From NCBI GenBank assembly GCA_012838665.1, contig DUOX01000060.1:1-57874 (forward strand): a stretch of 57,874 nucleotides of DNA, written 5' to 3'. Positions 15,028 through 23,668 of the stretch are shown here, one piece after another. The notes beneath the pieces were generated by a model that saw nothing but the letters and a program-made list of their open reading frames with translations, was not told the DNA's origin and made no database searches. The stretch comes from Clostridiales bacterium. Its GTDB lineage: Bacteria; Bacillota; Clostridia; Oscillospirales; Oscillospiraceae. How positions within the stretch are numbered: the stretch's first letter is position 1; each line of letters starts with the position of its first letter. The position numbers were made by a program, and so were the translations under genes.

Positions 15028-16314
15028 ATGAATACGCTGAAGCTGATTTCTGTTTTTCTTGCTTCCCTGATGCTCCTTGGCGGCTGCACCGGTACAGCGG
15101 CCGGCCCCCCGGCAGCTTCCGCCGTAGCATTGCCGGTTTATCCCGAGGCAATAGCTTTTGAAGACTATGAGGCTAAACACACTGTAATGACGGAAAACGC
15201 CCCTGACGATGAGTTCGTGAAAGCACTCACCCAATTTGCAGTTTCCAGCACCGGTGCGCTATTGTCAAACACCCAGGAAAACCAGCTATTCTCGCCCCTT
15301 AGCCTTTACTATCCTCTTGCCCTCTGCGCCATAGGAGCCGGTGGGGAGACAAAATCCCAGCTATTGGATGCCCTGTATTTGGCAGGCTTTAATGACGAGT
15401 ATATTGCAGCCCAGTCCGCCAAACTTTTCCGTTATCTGTATATGGACAATGAAGTCTCCAATCTAAACCTTGCAAACTCCCTGTGGATGGAGCAGTTCAG
15501 CTTCAAGGAGGACTTCCTTGACACAGCCGCCAAGGAATTTTACGCCTCCCTTTACGAGGTGGACTTCTCCCAGGACTCCACTGCAAAGGAAATGGCCAAG
15601 TGGGTCTCCGAGCACACCGGCGGGCTTATAAATCCGGAATACAATTTCTCAGAAGACCTGGTGCTGATGATACTGAACACCATTTACTTCAAGGACGCCT
15701 GGTCAAAAAACTTTGACAGGCAGCTTACAAAAGCTGACGAATTTACCCTCTCCGACGGCAGCGTCGTCAGCGCCGATTTCATGAACATGACCTCCAACCG
15801 TGACTATATAGATGGCAACGGCTGGTCTCTCCTGGAACTTGCCACCATGGGCGGGGTAACAATGAACTTTATCCTCCCCGACGAGGGCCTTGCCCCCGAG
15901 GATTTAATGTCCCCCGAGAAATTGTCCGCAATACTTGAAATGGATGGAGAAAGCGTTTTCGCCCAGGTTACTGCCTCGATACCCAAGTTTGATTTCGGCG
16001 TGGAAAACGGCCTTATGGAGCTTCTCTCCGCCCTGGGGATTACCCACGCTCTGGACCCGGAGCTGGCCGACTTTTCCAGTATGGCCGAGGATGGTATGTA
16101 CATCTCCTCCGCTCGTCAGTTCGCCCGAATTAATATCGACGAAGACGGGGTTGAGGCCGCAGCATACACCGAAATCAGCGGGGATACCACCTCTGCCCTG
16201 GTGGATGAGCCCCAGCCCGTTGAGCTGATTTTTGACCGTCCCTTCCTCTTCTTTATCGAATATCAGGGCGTAATCCTCTTTACCGGAATCGTACAAAACC
16301 CAACAGCCAACTGA
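15028..16314 (+). CDS. Serpin-family protease inhibitor, lipoprotein
   Basis: A 428-residue secreted inhibitor. The first 20 residues are a lipoprotein signal with the lipobox LLGGC, so the protein should be membrane-anchored outside the cell. The serpin fold follows: NQLFSPLSLYYPLALCAIGA and LVLMILNTIYFKDAW are classic segments, and FDRPFLFFIEY is the C-terminal signature. The reactive-loop hinge DEDGVEAAAYTE has the small residues needed for loop insertion, so it should be inhibitory. The scissile bond probably lies within TTSALV. The start is the ATG with AAAGGATG upstream. The target protease is unknown. Confidence 0.9.
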   Translation: MNTLKLISVFLASLMLLGGCTGTAAGPPAASAVALPVYPEAIAFEDYEAKHTVMTENAPDDEFVKALTQFAVSSTGALLSNTQENQLFSPLSLYYPLALCAIGAGGETKSQLLDALYLAGFNDEYIAAQSAKLFRYLYMDNEVSNLNLANSLWMEQFSFKEDFLDTAAKEFYASLYEVDFSQDSTAKEMAKWVSEHTGGLINPEYNFSEDLVLMILNTIYFKDAWSKNFDRQLTKADEFTLSDGSVVSADFMNMTSNRDYIDGNGWSLLELATMGGVTMNFILPDEGLAPEDLMSPEKLSAILEMDGESVFAQVTASIPKFDFGVENGLMELLSALGITHALDPELADFSSMAEDGMYISSARQFARINIDEDGVEAAAYTEISGDTTSALVDEPQPVELIFDRPFLFFIEYQGVILFTGIVQNPTAN

Positions 16315-16320
16315 TTAGTG

Positions 16321-16356
16321 ACAAACCCTCTTAGCATGCGGCTCAAGAGGGTTTGT
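16321..16356. terminator. Bidirectional terminator between the serpin and glpK
   Basis: ACAAACCCTCTT and AAGAGGGTTTGT are perfect 12-bp arms around a 12-base loop, between convergent genes. Confidence 0.75.
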
Positions 16357-16366
16357 TAATATATAT

Positions 16367-17872
16367 TTATACTTCAGCCCATTTTTCAGAGCGCTTAACA
16401 GCTCTCTGCCATGTCCGGTAATAGCTGCGGGCCGTTTCCGCGTCCATAAGAGGCTCAAAAATCCTGTCAGGCCGCCTAATGGACTGGATTTCGTCCAACG
16501 AGTGCCAGACCCCGGCGGAAAGACCCGCCAGAAAGGCGGCTCCAAGGGCGGTGGTCTCCACCATTTGAGGCCTGTCTATGGGATGCCTGATAAGGTCCGC
16601 CTGGAACTGCATTAAAAAGTTGCTGACACTGGCTCCGCCGTCTACCCTCAGGACGGACAGGGCGCTGCCGGAGTCCTGCTCCATTACGTCCAGCAAATCC
16701 TTCACCTGATAGGCTATGCTCTCCATTACCGCCCGGACTATATGCGCCCGGGTGCTTCCCCTGGTCAGGCCTACTATTGTGCCTCTGGCGTACATATCCC
16801 AGTAGGGGGCTCCAAGGCCGGTAAAGGCGGGAACCATATACACGCCGCCGTTATCAGGCACGCTCTCTGCCAGCTTGTCGCACTGGCTTGAAGAGCTGAT
16901 AAGTTTCAGCTCATCCCGCAGCCACTGAATCGCGCTGCCGGCATTGAACACGCTGCCCTCCAGGGCATAGGTGGTTTTGCCATTCAGTGACCAGGCAACG
17001 CTTGTCACAAGTCCTCCGGCAGAGCGGGGGGACTTCTGCCCGGTATTCATCAGGGTAAAGCAGCCGGTGCCGTAGGTGTTTTTTGCCTGACCGGGGCTTA
17101 TGCAGCCCTGCCCCAGAAGGGCAGCGGCCTGGTCCCCCGCCGCGCCGCAAATGGGCACGCCCGCAAGGTCTTCAAGTCCCCTGATGCCGGGGACCAGCCT
17201 GCCGAATTCCATGGAAGAGGGCACGTGCTGGGGCAGCATAGACAGGGGTATGCCTAGGTGCCTGCAGATCTGTTTGTCCCAGGTCAGTGCGTCTATATCA
17301 AACAGCATCGTGCGGGAGGCGTTGGAATAGTCCGAAACGTGAGCAGCCCCTCCCGTCAGATTCCAAATGAGCCAGCTATCCACTGTTCCGAAAAGTAGCT
17401 CTCCCCTCTCCGCTCTAACCCTTGCCCCCTCTACGTTGTCCAATATCCATTTAATCTTTGTCCCGGAAAAATAGGCATCTGCAAGAAGCCCCGTCTTATC
17501 CCGTATGTAGCCTGCCAAACCGTCAGCAATAAGCTCGTCGCAAATTGCCGCCGTCCGCCTGCACTGCCAGACTATGGCATTGTAAACTGGCCTGCCGGTG
17601 TTTTTATCCCATACTATCGTGGTTTCCCGCTGGTTTGTAATGCCTATTCCGGCAATATCGCTTTTAGACAGGCCGCTTTTTTCAAAGGCCTCCTTTAACG
17701 ACCTAAGCTGGGTGTCCAGTATTACCATGGGGTCATGCTCCACCCAGCCGGGCTGGGGATATATTTGGGAAAAGGGGCGCTGGGCCATTGCCGCAATATT
17801 TCCGGCGGCGTCAAAAATAATAGCTCTTGAGCTGGTCGTGCCCTGGTCCAAAGCAATGACGTATCCCTTCAA
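16367..17872 (-). CDS. glpK: Glycerol kinase
   Basis: A 501-residue FGGY-family kinase that makes sn-glycerol 3-phosphate from glycerol and ATP. The opening GYVIALDQGTTSSRAIIFD is diagnostic, and GWVEHDPMVI, GITNQRETTIVWDK and VDGGASVSNFLMQFQADLI follow in order. The likely start is a TTG with AAGGAG nine bases upstream, giving the usual GlpK length; the longer frame adds 12 residues of leader. No glycerol facilitator or GlpD neighbour is in view. It is convergent with the serpin and divergent from an alpha/beta hydrolase. Confidence 0.96.
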   Translation of the reverse strand: MKGYVIALDQGTTSSRAIIFDAAGNIAAMAQRPFSQIYPQPGWVEHDPMVILDTQLRSLKEAFEKSGLSKSDIAGIGITNQRETTIVWDKNTGRPVYNAIVWQCRRTAAICDELIADGLAGYIRDKTGLLADAYFSGTKIKWILDNVEGARVRAERGELLFGTVDSWLIWNLTGGAAHVSDYSNASRTMLFDIDALTWDKQICRHLGIPLSMLPQHVPSSMEFGRLVPGIRGLEDLAGVPICGAAGDQAAALLGQGCISPGQAKNTYGTGCFTLMNTGQKSPRSAGGLVTSVAWSLNGKTTYALEGSVFNAGSAIQWLRDELKLISSSSQCDKLAESVPDNGGVYMVPAFTGLGAPYWDMYARGTIVGLTRGSTRAHIVRAVMESIAYQVKDLLDVMEQDSGSALSVLRVDGGASVSNFLMQFQADLIRHPIDRPQMVETTALGAAFLAGLSAGVWHSLDEIQSIRRPDRIFEPLMDAETARSYYRTWQRAVKRSEKWAEV

Positions 17873-17892
17873 GACCAAAATCTCCTTTCGTA

Positions 17893-17921
17893 TTGACCCA
17901 TGGAACAAATAGTAATAAAAT
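17893..17921 (+). promoter_or_regulatory. Promoter for the alpha/beta hydrolase
   Basis: TTGACC, a 17-base spacer and TAAAAT lie about 40 bases before the ATG. It is divergent from glpK. Confidence 0.55.
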
Positions 17922-17962
17922 TATATGTGTAAACATAATATCACGCAGGGAGTGATTTTTCC

Positions 17963-18898
17963 ATGGCCGGTTTTAATGAATTTCGTTTTACCTCTGCAAA
18001 CGGCAAAACAGAAATCTACGCCTGCCGATGGGAGCCTGAAGGGCACCCTCGTGGAATAATTCAAATTTCCCACGGCATGGCCGAGCACATTGCCAGGTAT
18101 GACCATTTTGCAAAATACTTGAACAACAAGGGGTTTGTAGTAGTAGGCAACGATCACCTGGGACACGGCAAAAGCGCCGTTAACGAAAGCGAGCTTGGAT
18201 ACTTTGGTGAAACCGGAGGCTGGAACTTTGTCGTGGCGGATATGCACAAGCTGCGCGAGCTCACATCCAAGGAGTATCCTGACCTGCCGTATTTTCTCTT
18301 AGGCCACAGTATGGGCAGCTTTCTCGTGCGCACATGTATAATTCGCTACCGCAACGGAATTTCTGGCGTAATTTTAAGCGGAACGGGTCAGCAGAGAAAG
18401 GCCGTCATACGAGCTGGAGAGGTAGTTGCCAGGGCGGAAGTCAAGAAGAAGGGCGCCAAATACCGCAGCCAGAAGCTCAACGACCTGGTTTTCGGAAATT
18501 ACAACGAGGGCTTTACCTATGTCCGCACCGTCTATGACTGGTTAAGCCGAGACGAGGCTCAGGTTGCAAAGTACATGAAAGACCCTCTCTGCGGGTATAT
18601 GCCCACTGCCGGTCTCTTTCGTGATATGCTGGGCGGCCTGAAATACATAAGCTCAACCCGGAATCTCAAGCGGATGAAAAAGGATTTGCCCGTATTCTTC
18701 ATATCCGGGGATTCCGATCCCGTTGGCGAAAACGGCAGAGGTGTAATACGGGCCTACCGCCACTTCCTGAAGGCGGGCATGACGGACGTAACCTTGAAAA
18801 TGTACCCCGAGGGGCGTCATGAAATGCTCAACGAAATTAACCGGGACGAGGTCTATGAGGACATTCTTACATGGATAGAAAGCAAGCTGAAAAAATGA
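17963..18898 (+). CDS. Alpha/beta hydrolase, lysophospholipase/monoglyceride lipase type
   Basis: A 311-residue serine hydrolase. The oxyanion region ISHGMAEHIARYDHFAKYL and the nucleophile elbow LLGHSMGSFLVR are typical of PldB/MGL-type lipases. SGDSDPVGE provides the likely acid, and YPEGRHEMLNE the catalytic His. The ATG follows GGGAGTG. Its location opposite glpK could suggest release of glycerol from lipids, but that is only suggestive. The next frame starts at the stop codon (ATGA overlap). Confidence 0.85.
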   Translation: MAGFNEFRFTSANGKTEIYACRWEPEGHPRGIIQISHGMAEHIARYDHFAKYLNNKGFVVVGNDHLGHGKSAVNESELGYFGETGGWNFVVADMHKLRELTSKEYPDLPYFLLGHSMGSFLVRTCIIRYRNGISGVILSGTGQQRKAVIRAGEVVARAEVKKKGAKYRSQKLNDLVFGNYNEGFTYVRTVYDWLSRDEAQVAKYMKDPLCGYMPTAGLFRDMLGGLKYISSTRNLKRMKKDLPVFFISGDSDPVGENGRGVIRAYRHFLKAGMTDVTLKMYPEGRHEMLNEINRDEVYEDILTWIESKLKK

Positions 18899-19097
18899 AC
18901 ATCTTCCTCACCGGTCAAAAGGGTGTCGGGAAAAGCACCATTATTGGCCGCGTGCTGGAGGATTTTATAAGCCTGTCCGGTGGCTTTCTAACCTGGTATT
19001 CCGGGGGCCGGAAGGCGCCGGACAGGTGCTGTTTTTTCCGGCCGGGAAAGCGCCCGGCCGGAATAGCTTTCAGGACAAATGGCAAGACTAATACAAA
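18895..19097 (+). pseudogene. P-loop nucleoside-triphosphatase (THEP1-like), N-terminal remnant
   Basis: The frame begins MNIFLTGQKGVGKSTIIGRV, a Walker A motif in the context of clostridial THEP1-like NTPases, and continues to GGFLTW and CCFFRPGKRP. After about 65 residues it runs into a palindromic repeat and then antisense to mreB, so Walker B and the rest are missing. It overlaps the upstream hydrolase stop (ATGA), which suggests an original two-gene operon. The nominal frame continues to 19275 but that part has no family character. Confidence 0.6.
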
Positions 19098-19156
19098 AAA
19101 GATTCTTCGGGGAAACCCCTCAGAATTCAATCTGAGCCGCAAGGCGAAGAATCTTT
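19098..19156. repeat. Branched palindromic repeat (four-way-junction fold)
   Basis: AAAGATTCTTCG at 19098-19109 pairs perfectly with CGAAGAATCTTT at 19145-19156. Inside are three consecutive hairpins with almost no unpaired bases: GGG-AAA-CCC, CTCAGA-ATTCAA-TCTGAG and CC-GCAA-GG. The pattern GATTCTTCG...CTCAGA recalls, from general knowledge, small palindromic intergenic repeats found in several bacterial groups. T-rich flanks on both strands mean it can also terminate transcription. It sits exactly where the NTPase frame decays. Confidence 0.65.
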
Positions 19157-19187
19157 ATTATTTTTATATGGGTTTCCGGGGCTGTTA

Positions 19188-20219
19188 TCAGCCCTTCATT
19201 TGTTTCCGGCGGGCCAAGTTAATCATGCCTTCCTGCATTTCGCCCAGCTTGGAGAGCATTTTTCCCGCTCCGTAAGCGCAGCAGGCAAGAGCATCGTCCA
19301 CAACTGAGGTATCAATGCCGGTACGGGCGGATACCAATTTATCAAAACCCCATATCAGGCTGCCGCCGCCGGACATGACTATACCGTTTTCGGAGATGTC
19401 CGCCACCAGTTCCGGCGGTGTGCGCTCCAGAACCATCTGAACGGTTTCAAGAATGCGTTCGGCGGGCTCTTCAAGGGCTTCCATAATGTCCGTGGAGCTT
19501 ACGGTCACGGACCGGGGCAGTCCGGTCATAAGGCAGCGTCCCTTTACCTCCTGGTAGCTTACCTCAGTCCGGGGATAAACACAACCGATGCTGATTTTAA
19601 GTTCCTCGGCAGTACGGGTGCCTATAAGGACATTGTGCTTGCGGCGTATGTATTTGATGATGGCCTCGTCAAACTCGCCGCCTGCGGTCTTAATGGATTC
19701 GCACTCCACCACGCCCCCAAGGGATACCACGGCTATCTCCGTGGTTCCACCGCCTATATCTATGACAAGCTGACCATCAGGTTTGGAGATATCAATTCCC
19801 GCCCCCAGAGCCGTTGCCACGGATGTCTCCAAAAGATAAACCTTTCGGGCGCCGGCCTCGATGCAGGCATCAATTATGGCTCTCTCCTCCACACCGGTTA
19901 TGCTGCTGGGCACTCCCACTATAACACAGGGTTTGAACAAGCTGAAGGATGTAATGCGCTGCAAAAATTCCTTCAGCATTCTTGCGGTCATATCGTAGTC
20001 TGAGATGACCCCGGCGGTGATAGGGTGAATGGCCACAATATTGGCGGGGGTGCGGCCCAGCATCTTTTGGGCATCCTCGCCAACCTTAAGGAGGCGGCCC
20101 GTATCCTTGTCCACTGCCACGACGGTGGGCTCCCTTAGGCTTATTCCCTTCCCGCGCACGTACATAAGTACACTGGATGTGCCCAGATCTATTGCTATGT
20201 CTCTCTCAAAAAAGAGCAT
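19188..20219 (-). CDS. mreB: Rod-shape protein of the MreB/Mbl family
   Basis: A 343-residue bacterial actin. The phosphate loops are present: RDIAIDLGTSSVLMYVRG near the start and QLVIDIGGGTTEIAVVS in the middle. The adenosine region has IVMSGGGSLIWGFDKLV. These proteins form membrane-bound filaments that guide lateral wall synthesis. The usual mreC/mreD partners do not follow, so this is probably one of several paralogues (Mbl- or MreBH-like). Length is normal. Confidence 0.92.
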   Translation of the reverse strand: MLFFERDIAIDLGTSSVLMYVRGKGISLREPTVVAVDKDTGRLLKVGEDAQKMLGRTPANIVAIHPITAGVISDYDMTARMLKEFLQRITSFSLFKPCVIVGVPSSITGVEERAIIDACIEAGARKVYLLETSVATALGAGIDISKPDGQLVIDIGGGTTEIAVVSLGGVVECESIKTAGGEFDEAIIKYIRRKHNVLIGTRTAEELKISIGCVYPRTEVSYQEVKGRCLMTGLPRSVTVSSTDIMEALEEPAERILETVQMVLERTPPELVADISENGIVMSGGGSLIWGFDKLVSARTGIDTSVVDDALACCAYGAGKMLSKLGEMQEGMINLARRKQMKG

Positions 20220-20287
20220 TCACTTCACCTCATTTGTAGGATTGGCCGTTTTTTCTGTCAGTAAATTATAAACAGATAAGCCGAAAC

Positions 20288-20941
20288 TTAGTCTCGGGTC
20301 CGGGCTAGGGTTGCACAAACAACTTCGTCTGCGCCGGCCTGAAGGAGGGTCCGGGCACACTCGGATAATGTAGAACCGCTGGTTACTATGTCGTCAATGA
20401 GTAATATGCGCCTGCCCTGAATAAGCTCCGGGTCTGCCACCCGGTACGCTCCCGATATGTTTGCCTTGCGTTTTTCCTTGCTGCCCACACCGGACTGGGC
20501 AGGCACGTCTATATGCTTTATAAGGGTTTCCACAGCCACATCGTCTAATTCCAGGGCAGCAGCCATGGCTAGAAGCATGGCTTGGTCATAACCCCGGTTT
20601 TTAAGACGTTTGGCGCTCAAAGGGACCCAGGAGATAAGGTCGTAACATCCGGCAAGATGCTTTCTAACACAGTCTGCAATAAGCCTGCCGTAAAGACTCG
20701 CATAGGCAGTGGCTTCTCTGAACTTGAAGCGCAATACGGATTCCCGTACGGTACCCTCATAATAGAGCGGCGATACACATACCGTAAAGAAATCCCCTGT
20801 CAGCTTACCGCCGTTTTCGGTATAGCTGATTGTCTTTTCACAGTAGAAACACATGCCGGATTCCCCCCGTTTCAAGAGCCTTCTGCAAAAGACACAGCGG
20901 GGCGGGAAAAGAAGATTGCTCATCCCTGAGAAAAAGCCCAT
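20288..20941 (-). CDS. comF: ComF-family phosphoribosyltransferase-like protein
   Basis: A 217-residue protein. The N-terminus carries a Cys4 zinc ribbon (CVFCRRLLKRGESGMCFYC). The C-terminal half is a PRTase fold with the PRPP loop RILLIDDIVTSGSTLSE. ComF is needed for single-strand DNA uptake in naturally competent bacteria, but most homologues are uncharacterised. The start has GGAGG eight bases upstream. The gene follows the RecD2-like helicase by four bases, a common pairing in Clostridia. Confidence 0.85.
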   Translation of the reverse strand: MGFFSGMSNLLFPPRCVFCRRLLKRGESGMCFYCEKTISYTENGGKLTGDFFTVCVSPLYYEGTVRESVLRFKFREATAYASLYGRLIADCVRKHLAGCYDLISWVPLSAKRLKNRGYDQAMLLAMAAALELDDVAVETLIKHIDVPAQSGVGSKEKRKANISGAYRVADPELIQGRRILLIDDIVTSGSTLSECARTLLQAGADEVVCATLARTRD

Positions 20942-20945
20942 AACG

Positions 20946-23171
20946 TCAGCCTCCGATTGCCGCCAATCTTGCCCTCAGTCCGCTGTAGCGTCTGGTTTGG
21001 CGGTGGTTATCTATCATTTGAACCACTATCTCATCGTCGCCAACTATTATCAGGAGTTCCCTTGCCCGGGTTACGGCTGTATACAATACGGCCCGGCTAA
21101 GCAGCATTGGTGCGCCCTTTAAGGCTGAGAGAATTACTGCCCTGTACTCGCTTCCCTGAGATTTATGGACTGTCATTGCCCAGGCGTGCTCCAACTCCGG
21201 CAGCATATCGGCCGTGTAGGTGGCAAGCCTGCCGTCAAAGTCAACAATGATGATCCCCTCTTCGGGTTCAATGGAAATTATCTGCCCCACGTCTCCGTTA
21301 TATATTCCTGTGCCAGCCGCAGTATTATCAGCTTTTTTCCACATTATATCATAGTTGTTTTTAATTTGCATTACCCTATCGCCTTCGCGGAAGGTAATTT
21401 CACCAATTTTTTTTTCGTTTTTTGTCTTATGCGGCGGATTCAGAGCTTCCTGAAGACGAAGATTAAGGTTGTAGGTGCCCGTATCGTATCTCCTGGTGGG
21501 GCTTAATACCTGTATATCCATTGGGTCTATGCCCATGTTTTCCGGAAGGCGCTTGCTGCACAGCTCGACTATGGTATCCACTGCCCGGCCGCCGTCCCGG
21601 CGCCGGATAAAGAAAAAGTCGCCGCTGGTCTGGGACAAATCCGGATATTCGCCCCTGTTTATCATGTGGGCGTTCTTTACAATACTGCTCTCCTTTTGCT
21701 GGCGGAAGATTTCCGTAAGCCGGACGGTTTCAACAATACCGCTGCGGATAATGTCCAAAAACACATTCCCCGGCCCGACACTGGGCAGTTGATCCGCATC
21801 ACCTACCAGCACCAGACGGCAATCCGCCGGCAGCGCCAGGAGCAGGGCGCTTATGAGTTCGATATCCACCATGGAGCATTCGTCCAGAATCACGGCATCG
21901 CACTCTAAAGGCTCCGATTCGTCCCGCCTGAAGATTACTTCATTCCCGTCGCCGGAAAAACCGGCTTCCAGAAGGCGGTGTATGGTGGAGGCCTCCCGAC
22001 CCGTAAGCTCGCTCATGCGTTTGGCCGCCCGGCCGGTAGGGGCGGTAAGCAACGCTGTCAGCCCCATCCTGTCATATAGCGACAGGATTGCCCGTATAGA
22101 GGTGGTCTTGCCGGTTCCGGGTCCGCCGGTAATCACCATTATCTGGCGCCGGGCCGCATTTTGCAGAATACGCCGCTGTTGGGGCGCGAAGGATATGCCC
22201 TGCTCGGATTCAATCTGAGCAATAAAACTGTCTACTTCCGGTCCTATCTTGAAATGTGCGTCAGCCATTTCCGTAATGCGCCGTGCAGTATAAACCTCCG
22301 CCGCGTGGAGCCTTTTTAAGTAGCAACCCTCCACGCCTGCAATATGTTCGCAGATGACCTCTCCCTCATCCACAAGCATATCAAGCCCTTCCCTGACCTC
22401 CCGGGACTCCACGTATATAAGCCTGGCGGTAGCGTCCACCAGCTTACCCCTGGGGATAAAACAATGGCCGTTGTCGGAATTGTGAGCCAGCTCAAAGATA
22501 ATAGCGGCGGCTATACGCTCCGGAGAATCTGCCTCGAAACCCAGGTTCAAAGCCAGTGTGTCCGCCTCGGAAAAGCTGGCTCCTATGTGGTCCATTGACA
22601 AAACATATGGATTTTCCCGCAGAACGTCCATGGCAGCATTGCCGTAAAACCTGTAAAGGCGCATGGCATACTGGGGCCTAAGCTCGTTGCCGGCTAGAAA
22701 CTCCAAGAGCCGGCGCAGTCCGGTCTGCCGGCGCAGGCTTTCGGACATTTCCCCGGCCTTCCTGTAACCGATGCCCTTGATTTCCGTCAGCTTTTCAGGG
22801 TGATATTCAATAATGTTCAGGGATTCCTCGCCAAAGCGTGATACTATAAGGGCGGCGGTGGCGGGCCCTATACCCCGAATTGCGCCGCTGGCAAGGTAGC
22901 CGTAAATGGCTTCGGCGCCTTTGGGCATGCTGAGCTGGGCGTACTCAGCCTTAAACTGCTCCCCGTGCACGAGATGGCGACTCCAATTTCCCTTGACGGC
23001 GAGCAGCTCCCCCGGAGACGGCAGGGGCATATAGCCGGTCACAGTGAGCTTTCCCCCGTCCTGGTCCTTAAGGCGCAGCACCGTATAGCCATTTTCATCG
23101 TTGTGGTAGATGACGGCCAGCACGGTACCCGATATTTCGATGTATGAGTTTTCGGCGGCCACGGCTGTCAT
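20946..23171 (-). CDS. recD2: RecD2-type ATP-dependent DNA helicase
   Basis: A 741-residue superfamily-1B helicase that works 5' to 3' without RecBC. The N-terminal OB part (ISGTVLAVIYHNDENGYTVL) and helix-hairpin-helix LTEIKGIGYRKAGEM are specific to RecD2. Walker A is ITGGPGTGKTTSIRAI, Walker B is ILDECSMVD and the C-terminal motif is WAMTVHKSQGSEY. All helicase motifs are present. The start is uncertain: the ATG directly abuts GGAGG, while a GTG nine bases further in is better spaced. It is cotranscribed with comF. Confidence 0.93.
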   Translation of the reverse strand: MTAVAAENSYIEISGTVLAVIYHNDENGYTVLRLKDQDGGKLTVTGYMPLPSPGELLAVKGNWSRHLVHGEQFKAEYAQLSMPKGAEAIYGYLASGAIRGIGPATAALIVSRFGEESLNIIEYHPEKLTEIKGIGYRKAGEMSESLRRQTGLRRLLEFLAGNELRPQYAMRLYRFYGNAAMDVLRENPYVLSMDHIGASFSEADTLALNLGFEADSPERIAAAIIFELAHNSDNGHCFIPRGKLVDATARLIYVESREVREGLDMLVDEGEVICEHIAGVEGCYLKRLHAAEVYTARRITEMADAHFKIGPEVDSFIAQIESEQGISFAPQQRRILQNAARRQIMVITGGPGTGKTTSIRAILSLYDRMGLTALLTAPTGRAAKRMSELTGREASTIHRLLEAGFSGDGNEVIFRRDESEPLECDAVILDECSMVDIELISALLLALPADCRLVLVGDADQLPSVGPGNVFLDIIRSGIVETVRLTEIFRQQKESSIVKNAHMINRGEYPDLSQTSGDFFFIRRRDGGRAVDTIVELCSKRLPENMGIDPMDIQVLSPTRRYDTGTYNLNLRLQEALNPPHKTKNEKKIGEITFREGDRVMQIKNNYDIMWKKADNTAAGTGIYNGDVGQIISIEPEEGIIIVDFDGRLATYTADMLPELEHAWAMTVHKSQGSEYRAVILSALKGAPMLLSRAVLYTAVTRARELLIIVGDDEIVVQMIDNHRQTRRYSGLRARLAAIGG

Positions 23172-23228
23172 CCTCCATTAATCTTTTGTATTTAAAGGCT
23201 CCCAGCTCGCTCAAGACGAAAAGGAGTT

Positions 23229-23528
23229 TTAACGTATGTTTATGATGGCTCCCCGGCTGCACAGCAGTTCTGCGGCCTGCCGGGTCTCGCTGTCCATTCC
23301 GGCATCTTCAATGATGATTTCCGCAGGCAACGTGCCGTTGCGTATCAGCCACAGCAGGCCGTCCACCGTGCTTTCCAGTTCCGGCGACGGGCCGGTAACT
23401 CTAAGGGTTACGGTTAGCTTCTGATTTTTACCCTTCTTAACCGGAGTAAGCATGACACCCCGGAGCAGCCAAAGCAGCAGAATAATCGCGGCGGATATGG
23501 CAGCAGCCATAAAGATATCAATAATCAT
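23229..23528 (-). CDS. Small membrane-anchored protein of unknown function
   Basis: A 99-residue protein with one N-terminal membrane helix (DIFMAAAISAAIILLLWLL) and a soluble domain of about 65 residues. The soluble part (ESTVDGLLWLIRNGTLPAEI, then DSETRQAAELLCSRGA) is mixed alpha/beta. I do not recognise the family. It lies between uvrA and recD2 in the same orientation, and composition is like its neighbours, so it is probably a real lineage gene. Confidence 0.6.
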   Translation of the reverse strand: MIIDIFMAAAISAAIILLLWLLRGVMLTPVKKGKNQKLTVTLRVTGPSPELESTVDGLLWLIRNGTLPAEIIIEDAGMDSETRQAAELLCSRGAIINIR

Positions 23529-23668
23529 CTCAACCCAACCCCCATCTCGCCATAATACTTACCGAAAAGGCGGCGGCTTGCCGCTTACCTGCCGCCCGCG
23601 GCTTTCAGCAGACTCTCTTTATTTTATGGGGACCGGGTTTGTTATGTGAATGCCGCATCTAGCGGACT

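Noticed and set aside
18897..19275. The full frame of the NTPase relic as a real 127-residue gene
   Set aside because: Beyond about residue 65 it crosses a palindromic repeat and then reads antisense to mreB, so only the N-terminal part is treated as a relic.
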